From contig NC_082420.1 in NCBI RefSeq assembly GCF_004011695.2, positions 806,001 to 870,000 on the forward strand: a stretch of 64,000 nucleotides of DNA. The letters run 5' to 3'. The stretch is from Ascochyta rabiei. Its lineage: Eukaryota; Ascomycota; Dothideomycetes; Pleosporales; Didymellaceae. Below the pieces are notes generated by a model. That model was not told the DNA's origin. It did no database searches and worked only from the letters and a program-made list of their open reading frames with translations. This document shows, piece after piece, positions 21,922 through 32,411 of this stretch (within the stretch, counting starts at the first letter, position 1; each line of letters starts with the position of its first letter). The position numbers and the translations under genes are program-made.

Positions 21922-24589
21922 ATGTCGAGAGTGCCCGCGGGACTATGGAGGAAATACATCGCAGTGCAAATATACGGCGCTAACACAGATGTTGGGAAGA
22001 CTGTGTTCTCAACGCTCCTCGGTTTGCGCCTCAGAGATGGACTAAAGAAGATCAAATACCGAGTTCAGTATATAAAGCCTGTTTCGACCGGGCCTGACAG
22101 CGATCGAGATGACAAGTTAGTTTGCTGCATTCTGGTGCAGTTTGTGCGCATGGCTAACACCAGTCAGCTATGTACGGAGGTACACAGGTCAGAGTGTCTC
22201 AACCCTGTACCAGTTCAAGGACCCTGTTAGTCCTCACTTGGCAGCTCGAGATTCAAAAGATATTGTGAGAAATACGCTCCCACCTCTCATGTCTCTGGAT
22301 TAATAGTGCCAGCCCGGTGACAATGATCTCAATCATAAACTCCATCGCCAACTTCGGGACAGCGCCTTTGCAATCGAAAACAAAACAGAAGCCTGGGGCT
22401 TCGGTATTGTGGAAACAGCTGGGGGCGTCTTGAGCCCAGGACCATCAGGAACGCCACAAGCGGATATCTACAGATCTCTGCGACTCCCAGCAGTCCTTGT
22501 CGGCGATCACAAGCTTGGAGGTATCTCATCAACCATCTCAGCTGCGGAATCACTTATATTAAGAGGCTACGACCTCAATGCCGTGGTTTGTTTTGATGAC
22601 AAGAGTAAGTATCAAAACGGCGATTATCTGATGGAATATTTCGGCAAAATGGGCATTCCCGTGTTTAGCATCCCTTGGATTCCTAATAACCTCGACGGCA
22701 TACCGAAGACTGAGGAACACGTGTTGATGAAAAGTTACTACATGTCGGTATCCGCAGATCCAGAGGTTTCCAAGGTTGCAGAACGTATCATTGACCGACA
22801 TAATGAGCGGATACGAAATATAGACAGTATGGCATCGCGAACACACAAGACAATATGGCATCCTTTCACACAACACAAACACGTCAAGAAAGCAGATGAT
22901 GTCCTTGTCTTCGATTCTGCACATGGCGATTACTTCCAAGTCAAGAGTGTTCTCAAAGGAGACCAAAGCGGCGGCGATGCTTTACCAATGTTGTATCCAG
23001 CATTCGATGGTTCTGCGAGTTGGTGGACACAAGGCAAGTCATCAGATCTGTCCGCCTCGTAAAATTTGTAAATGTGCTGACCGTCTTGACAGGTCTGGGG
23101 CATGGCAATCCTCGCTTGGCACTTGAGGCAGCGTACGCAGCGGGTCGCTACGGGCACATCATGTTTGCAGGAGCAACACACGAGCCGGCACTGACGCTAG
23201 CCGAACACCTACTTGAAGGACTGCAGAACCCTCGGCTGAGTAAAGTCTTTTACACTGACGACGGAAGTACGGCAACCGAAGTTGGAATAAAGATGGGTGT
23301 CCGTGCAGCGTGCAAACACTACGGCTGGGATGGCTCCAAGGAGACTATTGGCGTGTTGGGACTGAAGGGTAGCTACCACGGCGATACCATTGGTGCGATG
23401 GATGCGTCGGAGCCATGCGTCTTCAACGAGAAAGTCGATTGGTATCGAGGACGCGGCTACTGGTTTGATTACCCAACCTTCAAGCTGAAGAATGGCCGTT
23501 GGGTTGTCGAGGTACCCACGGGCATGGAAGAAGAATTTGGACCTGCACAACAATTCGCCAATCAGGATGATATATTCGACCTCCAGGCCAGAGGGCACTC
23601 GCCGCGATACGAAACATACATCGAGAAGACATTAGACAAACTTGTTAAAGAAGAGGGCAGGAAGTTCGGTGCGCTTGTCATGGAGCCTGTGATCCTGGGC
23701 GCCGGTGGAATGATCTTTGTGGACCCCCTGTTCCAGCAAAGCCTTGCGCGCGTCGTGCGTCGTTACAACTTTTCCACATCTTCCGATGCTGCGTCTCCAG
23801 CGATCGAGGGCGAACACGCCTGGACCGGGTTACCTATCATGTTTGACGAAGTCTTTACCGGCCTGTACCGTCTGGGACGCTTCTCATCTGCCTCGTACCT
23901 CGATGTTCACCCTGACATTTCAGTCCACGCCAAACTGCTTACAGGCGGTCTGCTTCCGCTGTCCATCACAGCGGCCAGCGACTCAATCTTCCAGGCCTTC
24001 TATGGCGACGAAAAGTCTGAAGCTTTGCTCCACGGTCACAGTTACACCGCGCACCCCATCGGCTGCCATGTTGCCAATGTGAGTCTGCAGAAGATGGGCG
24101 AATTACAGAAGAGCAAGGGGTGGCGCGACTTCAAAAACGACTGGAAAGACACGCAAGCCCAGATCGTACAAACAACGCAGGAGCGCAAGGAACGGAGCAT
24201 TCACCCACAGCGGCCCGTGCAAGACTCCCATATCTGGAGCTTCTGGTCAAAAGACTTCGTCACCGACCTCTCACAGCACAAGCACGTCGAGCATGTCAAC
24301 GCACTCGGCTCTGTGCTAGCTGTGTCGCTGAAGGACAACTCCGGAGCCGGTAAGTCTACACCATTTCGGACATATCTTACTGGAGACACGACTAATCTTG
24401 GCAGGCTATACGTCCTCGGCAGCTGTAGGGCTCCGCGACTCGCTCCTCTCCGAAGACAACAAACTCAGCATCCACTCTCGCATCCTTGGCAACGTCATTT
24501 ATCTAATGACAAGCATGACGACGGTACAATGCCAGGTAAAAAGAGTCGAAGAAAGGTTCAAGGAGAAGCTGGACGCGATGACTCGATAG
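21922..24589 (+). CDS. bioDA: bifunctional dethiobiotin synthetase / DAPA aminotransferase (BioD-BioA fusion)
   Basis: Five exons, 21922-22115, 22168-22264, 22313-23033, 23093-24349 and 24405-24589, encode 817 residues. The N-terminal BioD half has the P-loop GANTDVGKT (residues 19-27), KPVSTGPDSDRDD, ETAGGVLSPGPSGTPQAD and VGDHKLGGIS. The BioA half starts near THKTIWHPFTQHKHV, with DGSASWWTQGLGHGNP, YTDDGSTATEVGIKMG, GSYHGDT, MFDEVFTGLYRLGR and the PLP-lysine block HAKLLTGG. It converts KAPA to DAPA and then to dethiobiotin. Intron 3 (23034-23092) has a GC donor (AAG then GCAAGT). Intron 2 has two possible in-frame acceptors, giving ...DICQPGD or ...DIPGD. The fused BioD-BioA form is known in ascomycetes and plants. 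Confidence 0.95.
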
Positions 24590-24874
24590 GCTGGGTTGTA
24601 TCCCCGTTCGTGTTTGCATCATGTGCTGCACGGCAGACTACCCGCAGATGGTCTACAGTTGATATACTTGGTTGGGGCAGTGCTCGTACGGCGATGTACC
24701 TGACTAGGCAGTTGCTGGTAGATGCAGCTCTTGGACGTGTTTTGTTACACCCGTCATGTACGCTGCAGTTTTGTACGACATGTCTGCGATGTATTGAACA
24801 CGGAGATTGTAGATATTGCCATTCTCAGATCGCTTAGTGTCCTGATCTCTGGCACTGCAGTGTGTCTTGCCTCA

Positions 24875-25681
24875 ATGCTTCACGACAACTCACCAGCTGA
24901 ACCCTTGGTTTTCACCTCCCCCAAGATGAACGCTGTAGACGCTCTCTTCGAATTCGCTGCTCTGATGGCCACATCATCAGCCATGACACTCGAACCAGAC
25001 ACTATCAACGCGCCCAACAGATCAGCCCAGGGGTCCTCAACATCGAACGACCCAGCAATCCCCAAGATCGCAAGACCGCCCTCACATAACGCCCCTGTCC
25101 AACAAGCACTACACCCTCAAAGCAAAAAATACACCCAGCCAGCCCTCCCCTCCCCCCCGGCACACGAGCACGAGCGAATTCTCGAGCCCTGGCCTATGGA
25201 AACCTATCTCCCACAACAGAGTGGTGAGTATCAGCAAGCCTGGCCATCCGAGCCACAACAACAGCAGCAACAACAGAAACAACAGCACTTTGCCCAGCTC
25301 CCTAACTTCGAATGCACGCTGCCATGCGGACACCACCCCTATCAACAATGCCAGTGTGCGTACATCCCCGAGACATCAGCGTATGCTGCGGCGCCGTGGG
25401 GCATGGGTTGTGGGTCTTCGCAGCAGGCAGAAGCGGTGAGGCGGCAGGTTCGGTATGTGTCTGATGAGGATGGGTATGGTTGCGGAGAGGGTTGTTTGAG
25501 GCAGCAAGGGCGCTGTGAGAACTTTTTGATGCGGGGGTACTGTACTGGAGGTGGAGGTGGAGGTGGAGGTGGAGGTGGATTGTGGGATGGTAATCAGGGT
25601 CACGGTGTGCATGGGGAATGGATGGTTGAGCAGGGAGTGCAAGGATGCGGTGGGATGGAGGGGTGTGGATTGTACTATTGA
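24875..25681 (+). CDS. hypothetical protein, Gln/Gly tracts and Cys-rich C-terminal half
   Basis: An intronless frame of 268 residues from ATG 24875 (an upstream in-frame ATG at 24722 and a downstream one at 24926 are alternatives). The N-terminal part includes MNAVDALFEFAALMATSSAM, then a Pro/Ser/Gln-rich linker with a Gln tract. A Cys/His block follows (FECTLPCGHHPYQQCQCAY). Then come a VRYVSDEDGYGCGEGC segment, CENFLMRGYC, an 11-residue Gly tract encoded by GGTGGA repeats (about 25548-25580), and a Gly/Cys tail. The Cys/His spacing is not a zinc-finger class I recognise. The plus-strand composition and the lack of stops support coding, but low complexity weakens that. It follows bioDA by 285 bp; no functional link is evident. 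Confidence 0.45.
   Translation: MLHDNSPAEPLVFTSPKMNAVDALFEFAALMATSSAMTLEPDTINAPNRSAQGSSTSNDPAIPKIARPPSHNAPVQQALHPQSKKYTQPALPSPPAHEHERILEPWPMETYLPQQSGEYQQAWPSEPQQQQQQQKQQHFAQLPNFECTLPCGHHPYQQCQCAYIPETSAYAAAPWGMGCGSSQQAEAVRRQVRYVSDEDGYGCGEGCLRQQGRCENFLMRGYCTGGGGGGGGGGGLWDGNQGHGVHGEWMVEQGVQGCGGMEGCGLYY
25548..25582. repeat. GGTGGA microsatellite
   Basis: Tandem GGAGGT/GGTGGA units coding for polyglycine in the hypothetical protein at 24875-25681. Period 6, so length changes would preserve frame. Confidence 0.85.
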
Positions 25682-25773
25682 GGTATGGAAATGGGCTGTC
25701 GCGAAGCCGCGAGGTGGGAGAGCTGCTGTAGTTTATAGTCTGTAACTCGTAAATTTGGCGTGTGTACTTTTCT

Positions 25774-26416
25774 TCAAGCAGCCTTCCTGACCTCCTTCTC
25801 ACCCAACTGTCTAACCGGAAAGTCAATCTTCTCCAGATTCGTCTCACCAATCTGCTCACCCCGGATCTTGCTCACCAGGCCATCCAACCAGTCCTGGTGG
25901 CCCAGCAGCATCTTATTCGGCTTCTGCACGCTCCACTCGGCAAACACCTGAACCGCATCAGCAGCGTACGCACACATGGGGAACAAACCAAACGACGGCA
26001 AGACTCACCGGCCCAATCTGGCTCTCCTGCGTCAACACCCGCACCCTCCCACCATCAAGATCCTGCACCAGCCACGCATGATAAACCTCCAAACCCTCAG
26101 GCGTCCTACTCTTCCACGCCAAACGGCCCTCCTGGCTTCGACTCGGCTCAACGCTCTCGGCGACGCTGCAAGCCAGCGGGGGAAACCCAAACGTGCTGAA
26201 CTTGAACACGCGGCCCTTTTCCAGCTGCGCGCCCTCGTCTGGAACGGTGATGTGCGCGCAGTTCTTGTAGTACGATTCCCATTGGGAAATGTCGGCTAGC
26301 TGCTCCCAGATTTGGGCTGCGGTTATGTCTTTGGCGATGATTTCGTTGGAGACGAAGTTATCGGTTGTGCCTGGTGCGAAGTGTGTGGGGAAGATGATGG
26401 AGGGTTGGCTCGACAT
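25774..26416 (-). CDS. SRPBCC (START/polyketide-cyclase-like) family protein
   Basis: Exons 26416-26009 and 25947-25774 (61-nt intron) encode 193 residues. The order of elements is that of small SRPBCC proteins: IIAKDITAAQIWEQLADISQWESYYKNC (given as one alpha/beta start), VFKFSTFGFPPLACSVAE, GRLAWKSRTPEGLEVYHAW, RVRVLTQESQIGP and a C-terminal helix (LLGHQDWLDGLVSKIRGE). These folds bind hydrophobic ligands or act as cyclases; the ligand is unknown. No signal peptide is present. The C terminus ends EVRKAA. The splice join makes QIGPVFAEWSV, which keeps frame and fold. Confidence 0.75.
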
Positions 26417-27246
26417 TCCTGCGCTGGAAAGTGTGTGCAGATTAGAGACCTACGTTTTTTGATATGGATGTTGACTCTTTTTTTTCGAGGATCAGCGTTT
26501 TTGTACGTGTTCTGATGTCGACGTGCGGTTGTAGGGTGTTCGAGTAAAGCGTTCTACCGACGGTGATTACATCATAGGCTAAACCATTATCCGTAGTTCA
26601 CTACTTGAGTGCTGGGGATTTGTCATTTGATATTGAACTGAACGCGAGAGAAACTAATCCTTCGACGGAAGCTGTACCTGTAACAGAATGCCAATTGGAT
26701 TGTAATGGAAGCTGTTCGTAGCGGGGTAAAAGCGACGAGGTGTGACGTATGTATTCAAGAAGGCAAGCACATCACAGCATCTGCAAACCGACAATTGAAG
26801 TGTTTCGATTGGTATTACTCGGAGTACAGGTGTCTATCCGCATTCCATCGCATTTCGCACGTAGCTTTCATCAATCATGACACCCGCGTCCTGCGCCGAG
26901 GCAAGAGTAGATGAATTGATGGAGGCAGAAAGAAGGAGTCGCAGAGAAGCGGCCTTAAGGTCCACCAAAGCGTTGTGGTCCAAGAGTCGCAATATGTACT
27001 GCTGTGAAGAAAGTAAGAATCTAGCATGACACGCTGTCTGGAGAACAATGAATCCCAAAACAACCAAGTACACTCCGTAATATCATGATGTAGTAAGCCT
27101 ACACAGTTGGGCAGCCGACTTGTCGAAATTTCGATAACGACTGATAATTCCGTGCAAATTTTCCACTGAGACAAGTGGATGTTGCGAGATGCATGACGCC
27201 GATACCCAAATGTAGCCGATGAGGCCGGCTGATGCTGATTCCAAGC
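26417..27246. other. intergenic, no gene seen
   Basis: Between the SRPBCC gene start and the 3' end of the large disordered protein gene. Only short overlapping frames under 100 residues, on both strands. Confidence 0.5.
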
Positions 27247-30200
27247 CTAGTGCGCTACAGCAGCAGCAGCAGCACGCTGAGCCCAGGACTCGCGTTTAGG
27301 CGCCGTGGTAGTAGGACGAGAGTTGGCCGGCCAGGTACTGGGTAAGTGAACCCTGGGAGAGCTGTCGGTACGCTCTCCATGACCCTGCTGCGATGGCTTG
27401 CGCGGTCGTTCCTTCGGGCCACCAGTCTGGGGTCCAGTAGGAGTGCCGTTGCGCTTGGGCTTATTGTAAGGGCCGTTACCCTTGCCACGGCGCGGCTTCG
27501 GCATGGTCTTGGTAATGGGCGCCTTCATGTGTGCCAAACGAACGATGACGTCGATCTCACTGCCAGCACCGAAGTCGAAAGCGTCCAGTCTCTTAGTCGT
27601 GAACGGGTTCTCTTTCCTGATAAGCCGCGTGTATACGTCGTCCTTGGGAAGGGTGATGGCTGGCTCGTTCGCGCTCAAGTGAGGCACCTTGGGCAGTCTC
27701 ACAGTAGGTAGCGACCCAAATTCTCTATCCTCAAACAGTGCAGCAGTGCCATCGCGAGTGAAGGTCCCACGACTGCTGTCACGGCCGGAGTTCTTCCTAG
27801 AAACAGCGTTGGGCAGAGAGACAGTTGCAGATCCAGTGGGACCACGGACGTCGAGGGAGGCCTTGCTGGAGGCAGCGACAGCAAGTGCACTCAGTCTTGC
27901 AGGTAACGCTACTGGTACCACAGCCAGAGGCCTAGCATTTGATCCCGTGTCAACGGCAGCGGGCTTGTCGAGAAGCTTGTTGAATCGGGCCTGCCACTCA
28001 GGATTCATAGCCAGAGGGCGAGCGCCAGGTCCATGATGTCCGCGCGGAGGCATACTAACTGGGACGTCTACAGGGTCCTGAGCAGGCTTCGGCAGACGAA
28101 CAACAGGCGAAGGCCTGGGCAGCCTGACTAACGGATGGCCAGATACGCTGTCAGCGAAGACTGGATGAGTCTCCGTCTCAGGAGGAGGTGGGGGCGAATC
28201 CGCTTTGTTTGATGCAGTGACTGGTGCCTGCAAAGACGTCTCGATCGGTCGAGGGAAAAAACGTGAAGAGCGCGAGCCACCCGTCTGCTGTAGTGGAGTA
28301 CCTTGCACGAGAGGCTGTTGTGGTGAGCCGTCGTGGGAAGACTTGACAGCTTCATCTCGCAACTTGAGCTCAGATCCTGCAGGAGAGACCCTAGCATTGG
28401 CGCCACCTTCCACGGTAGCACTACCGGCAACTGTGCTGTGCACTACAGTTTGGGCTTTGCCTCGCTGGTCCTTGTATGTTTCCCGCAGCTCAGGACGGAA
28501 TGACTCACCACCCATGCGGTCCCTGTCTTGACGTGCCTTGACGACCATGTTTGCATCATCACGGGCAATGTGAGCCGCGAAGTTGCCCCACTTGTTGTCT
28601 GAAGGAGGCGCGATTGGACCTGGTACTGCTTGTGCTGGCATTTGTCTAGATGGAGGGTGAATTGGCTGCGACGAGAGCGGCATCTTGACTGTGTGGGAGA
28701 CAGATGGTGGTGCAGGATCAACCCCAATCGGTGCAATCGGTGCAGAAGAAGGTTGCGTGGGCAATTGCTGCTGTGTGCCAGAGCGAGGCTGTCCACGGTG
28801 AAAGCCCGAGTCGAACATTCCGTTTCCGAGATTTCGATCTCTTGTTTGCGCTGAGCCCCAGACCTGTGAAGTCCAACCGCCTCGAGTTTGTGAGCCTGGG
28901 CCCGGCTGCCAGGCAGGTTGCGTTGGCTTGGTCCCTTGGGGGGCCGTGCCCTCCGCTAGCGTTCGTGAATGCTCTGCTGCCTTTCTTCCGTGGCTACGAT
29001 TTGAGTCAAACGGCAGCGTAGGGGCTGCATCCAATGACAGTGGTAGCCTGACCTGCGTATCGTCTTGGGCGTTTGGCTTAGGTTCAACAAGTTTCGCTGG
29101 TTGAGAAACCGGCGAGGGCTTCTTCACCGGGTGGGATTGGTGGACCTTCATCATACCATACTGAGCAACCTCGCCATCGCTCGATGGGACAGGGGGCTTT
29201 GGAGGTGATTGCACAGGAGCAAGTGCAGCATCGACCTTTTGTGGAGACCGTCCGACGGCGGGCGACGGAGACTTCTCACTCGCCTTTGGCTTAGGCGCCT
29301 CACCCAGAGCTGCGAGTCGTTTTGCGATACGGGCCTTCTTTTCCTCTTCTTCCTTCTTCTCAGCCTCCAGCTGCTGCTGCTTCTTGAGCCGAGCGCGTTC
29401 GATTTTGTCCGCCATCATGCGCTTCTGCGCCTCGACCTGATCTTCCATGGTAGGAGCAGCGTTTGCTGTGGGTGGGGCTTCATTCACAGGTGGGGGGACC
29501 GGGTCTTGGGGTGCAGCTGGATGCGTTTGGGTTACGTGAGGGGATGCGGCTTGCGCGAGAGAAGACTGACGCGATGCTTCGTTGCTTGCAGGCTCTGCTC
29601 CGTTGATTGAAGGCGCAGCCTGGTGTTCCTCGTCCAAGATGGCGTTGGAAAATTCGGGACCTCGTCGATCGAACGACATGCGGCGTCCAGGTCCTCCGCT
29701 GACGTTGGAGGAAGTCCGTCTCCTACCCCAGGATGGCATATCCCCGCTCGACCTAGAAGTCTGGAAGGCTGAAGAGGGCTCCGCTGGGCCATCATGCGAT
29801 GATCTCTGCAGAAGAGACGGATGTTGCTGCTGTCTGTAGCCCGAGTCGCGGAAAGAGCCTCGCCGTGCGTCATTCACAGGCTCGTAACGGCCGTTCTGCG
29901 AGTTGAACAGCTCACGCCCGCCTCGCTCTTCGCGCCATGTACGGTTGAAGTCGTCGGGCGCAATCTCCCTGCCAGGATGTGGCGGCATAGGCTCGTAAGC
30001 TCGCTGGTCTTGTGTAGAGAAACGGTGATTCGTAGGTTGCTGCTGCGTTGGCGGGGTCATTTGCAACGGGGAGGCCTTCTCGACGGGAGGCAGAACAGCC
30101 CATGGTGATTTGGCAGGGCCTCCGGTGGACGGCTTGGCTACAAGCGTGGGCTTCTCGGGCTGGCCCTTCAGAACGAGGCTGGTTTTCGTGGTGCCTGATT

Positions 30201-31444
30201 GCACGTGTCCACCAGGCTTCAGAATGGTCTTGGGCGCACCTGTAACACTTTGCTTTGGCGCGCTCGTAGGCGCAGGCCCAGACGGTTTGGGCGCATCGGC
30301 CGCTGTCTCTGGTCTCGCGAGAACGGTGGGCCTCGGCGGTTCCTCGACTGGCGGCGGTGGCTGGTTCTCGGGCGCCGTGACGGACGACTTTGTCCCGTCC
30401 ATCCACTCGACCGTGTCTGGAGCCCAGTCACCATCGTCGTCGTCGATATCAGCCCACTTTGCTTCTTTGCCAGCTTCGTCCATGGGCAGACGTGTGGCGA
30501 GATGGATGCCATACTGCTGCTTGAGCTCCTCGTCCGTGTATTGCTTCGGCGGCGGTGGGGGTACCGGCTGGTTCTTGTTCCACACTTTGCTCGCGTCCGG
30601 CCCTGCTCCTGCGCCATTCGTCTTTCCGAGGGTTCGCGGCGTGTTCGCGGCGCCTGACTTGGCAACGAGGCGAGGCTTTGCGGTCAGTAACGTCGAGGTC
30701 GGAGGCTGTACTGCTGGCGCTGGCTTTAGGCCTGGGGAGGCAGAAGGCGTCGAGGCGGCGGACTTGGCCAGAAAACTCTTCGTCACGGACACCGACTTGA
30801 AGGCTGCAGGCTTCTTCATGGAGCTCAATCGAGCGTGTGCGGTATCCTGCTTTGTGGGATCGACGCTGCCAGGGCGGCTGATGTCTGTGTCTGAGCCGCT
30901 GATGGCTTCGCCATTGATGTGCGGAGACTCGGCTCCCGATCGATCAGCGGCGTCGCCGTTTGGTAGCGCTTCGCCTGCGTCCTTGGGTGCCGAGCCTGAC
31001 TGCTTCACGTGGTTGGGGGCCTAGCATTCTTAGTGAAGGACCAGGGTCGCGACAAGCCTCCACACTTACCGTGGCCGCCTGGGCGTGGCCGTCTGCCGAG
31101 GCCTGCGCGCCGGCTGCCAAGGCTGCTGCTGCGGGCGTCGCATTCGAAGAGGTAGAGGGGGCGTCGGCGGCGGTGCTGTTGGTCGTCGCTGGGGGCGGTG
31201 GCAGCTCGCCGTGGGCGGCAGAGGGGCTGGGAGTCGATGCAGTGTCGTCGATGGACGCCGGGCGTGCCACCGACTGTGCTTCCTTTACCACATGATGGTT
31301 GGTGACCTGCTCTGCCATAACAGTTTCCGCAACTGCCACAGGCCAAGATGCGCCGTTAGATCGCTGTTCAGCATGGCGGGCGGGCGCGGGAGCTGGGGAC
31401 GCCGACAGTCGTGTGTCGTGTCCAGTTGGGCGCTCATGCTCCAT
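27247..31444 (-). CDS. large disordered protein, uncharacterised
   Basis: Exons 31444-31070 and 31020-27247 (49-nt intron) give 1,382 residues from ATG 31444. The frame extends upstream to a TAG/GTG acceptor-like site at about 31487, so another 5' exon is possible. Composition is Pro/Ser/Ala/Gly/Lys-rich throughout. Recognisable islands are YTDEELKQQYGIHLATRLP followed by an acidic KWADIDDDDGDWAPDT block near residue 300; a charged coiled coil with QKRMMADKIERARLKKQQQ; and a C-terminal ENPFTTKRLDAFDFGAGSEI then MPKPRRGKGNGPYNKPKRNG segment. Basic Gly/Arg/Lys tails of this sort are common in RNA-associated proteins, but that is only inference. I do not recognise a named family. No membrane or signal segment. 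Confidence 0.7.
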
Positions 31445-31548
31445 GTGCTGCGCGGAGGGGGTGGGAGAAAGCTGAGATGTATTCACCTAGGGTCAGATGC
31501 TACAAGTCGCCACGGGGTTCGAGTGGGCGCTTCCGCGGAAACGTGGTC

Positions 31549-31645
31549 GGCTGGGCGGCTGGGCGGCTGGGCGGCTGGGCGGCTGGCGGCTGGCTGCTGG
31601 CTGCTGGCTGCTGGCTGCTGGCTGCTGGCTGCTGGCTGCTCGAGT
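31549..31645. repeat. minisatellite GGCTGGGC / GGCTGCT
   Basis: About four GGCTGGGC-type units (period 8) run directly into about six GGCTGCT units (period 7). The change in unit suggests expansion from a common GGCTG core. Confidence 0.9.
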
Positions 31646-31671
31646 CGGGTGTTGCGGTGGGAGCGGAGGTG

Positions 31672-31699
31672 TCGGCGTCGGCGTCGGCGTCGGCGTCGA
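31672..31699. repeat. TCGGCG hexanucleotide repeat
   Basis: Four to five copies of a period-6 GTCGGC unit, just downstream of the GGCTG array. Confidence 0.85.
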
Positions 31700-32198
31700 G
31701 GTGCGGTCGCGCGAGCTGGTTGCGGTCGATGAGGTCGGTGAGAGCGGCTCAGTCGCGTGTTGTCGCCGAACGGCTCGAGGCTGCGTCCGGGAGTGCGATG
31801 GAGGGGGGAGGAGAGCCCTTGCGTTGGTTGCGCGGGTCGGTCGCGGAGGGGATGGCGGGTTAGGGTTAGGAGGTCTTCGCGAACCGTGGCTGTTCAATGC
31901 AGGTGCAGCGAGCGGCGGATGGCTTGGCGCTCTGCTCTTGGTGCGGGAGCACCTTGCGCCTGTTTCGCGTTTCCGGGTCCGCAGATGACTCAGGCACGCA
32001 CTGTCTGACGGTCGTGGAGAATGCAAGTGAATGCAGTGGATTGCAGAGCACAGCCATCCATCTCCAGCTCCGAGCCGCTGCGAGAAGAGCAAGACGGCTG
32101 CCCACGACGGCCGGCAGAACAGGACCAGAGAACCCATCCACAGCTTGTCACGGCACTCACCTTGAATCAGACAGCATTTACCCCATTCACATGCGCTG

Positions 32199-32250
32199 AA
32201 TCACGCAAATCATGCGAATCACGCAAATCACGCGAATCACGCAAATCACA
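32199..32250. repeat. AATCACGCR tandem repeat (period 9)
   Basis: About six near-perfect copies of a 9-bp AATCACGCA/G unit, in the 3' flank of ATP17. Confidence 0.9.
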
Positions 32251-32411
32251 TAGATCGCAGCAGCTCAAGCGGAGTCCATCCACAGTCACCCATACAACAC
32301 GTTGGCGCAGCGAGGAAGCAACTGCACTGGCTACATCTGGATTGATCAACTACATCTATATCTACACGTCCCAACCACCACGCTCAGAGTGAACCATGGG
32401 GGGAGATGCGC

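Larger units (their letters stand above)
31445..32411. other. intergenic, repeat-rich, no supported gene
   Basis: Holds the 5' region of the large disordered protein gene and the 3' region of ATP17, with three tandem arrays listed separately. A minus-strand frame (31493-32137) is Pro/Ser/Arg-rich because of the repeats and could be a 5' exon, but I cannot support it. Confidence 0.4.

Noticed and set aside
30110..31024. Plus-strand frame (304 codons) antisense to the large disordered protein
   Set aside because: Mirror of the Pro/Ser/Gly-rich minus-strand gene; no motif and no independent start context.
31493..32137. Minus-strand Pro/Ser/Arg-rich frame of 214 codons
   Set aside because: Its openness comes from the GC-rich tandem repeats. 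It might include a 5' exon of the neighbouring gene, but there is no clear donor or start evidence.
32199..32250. Regular 9-bp repeats considered as a CRISPR-like array
   Set aside because: No spacers between units; it is a simple tandem repeat in a eukaryotic genome.
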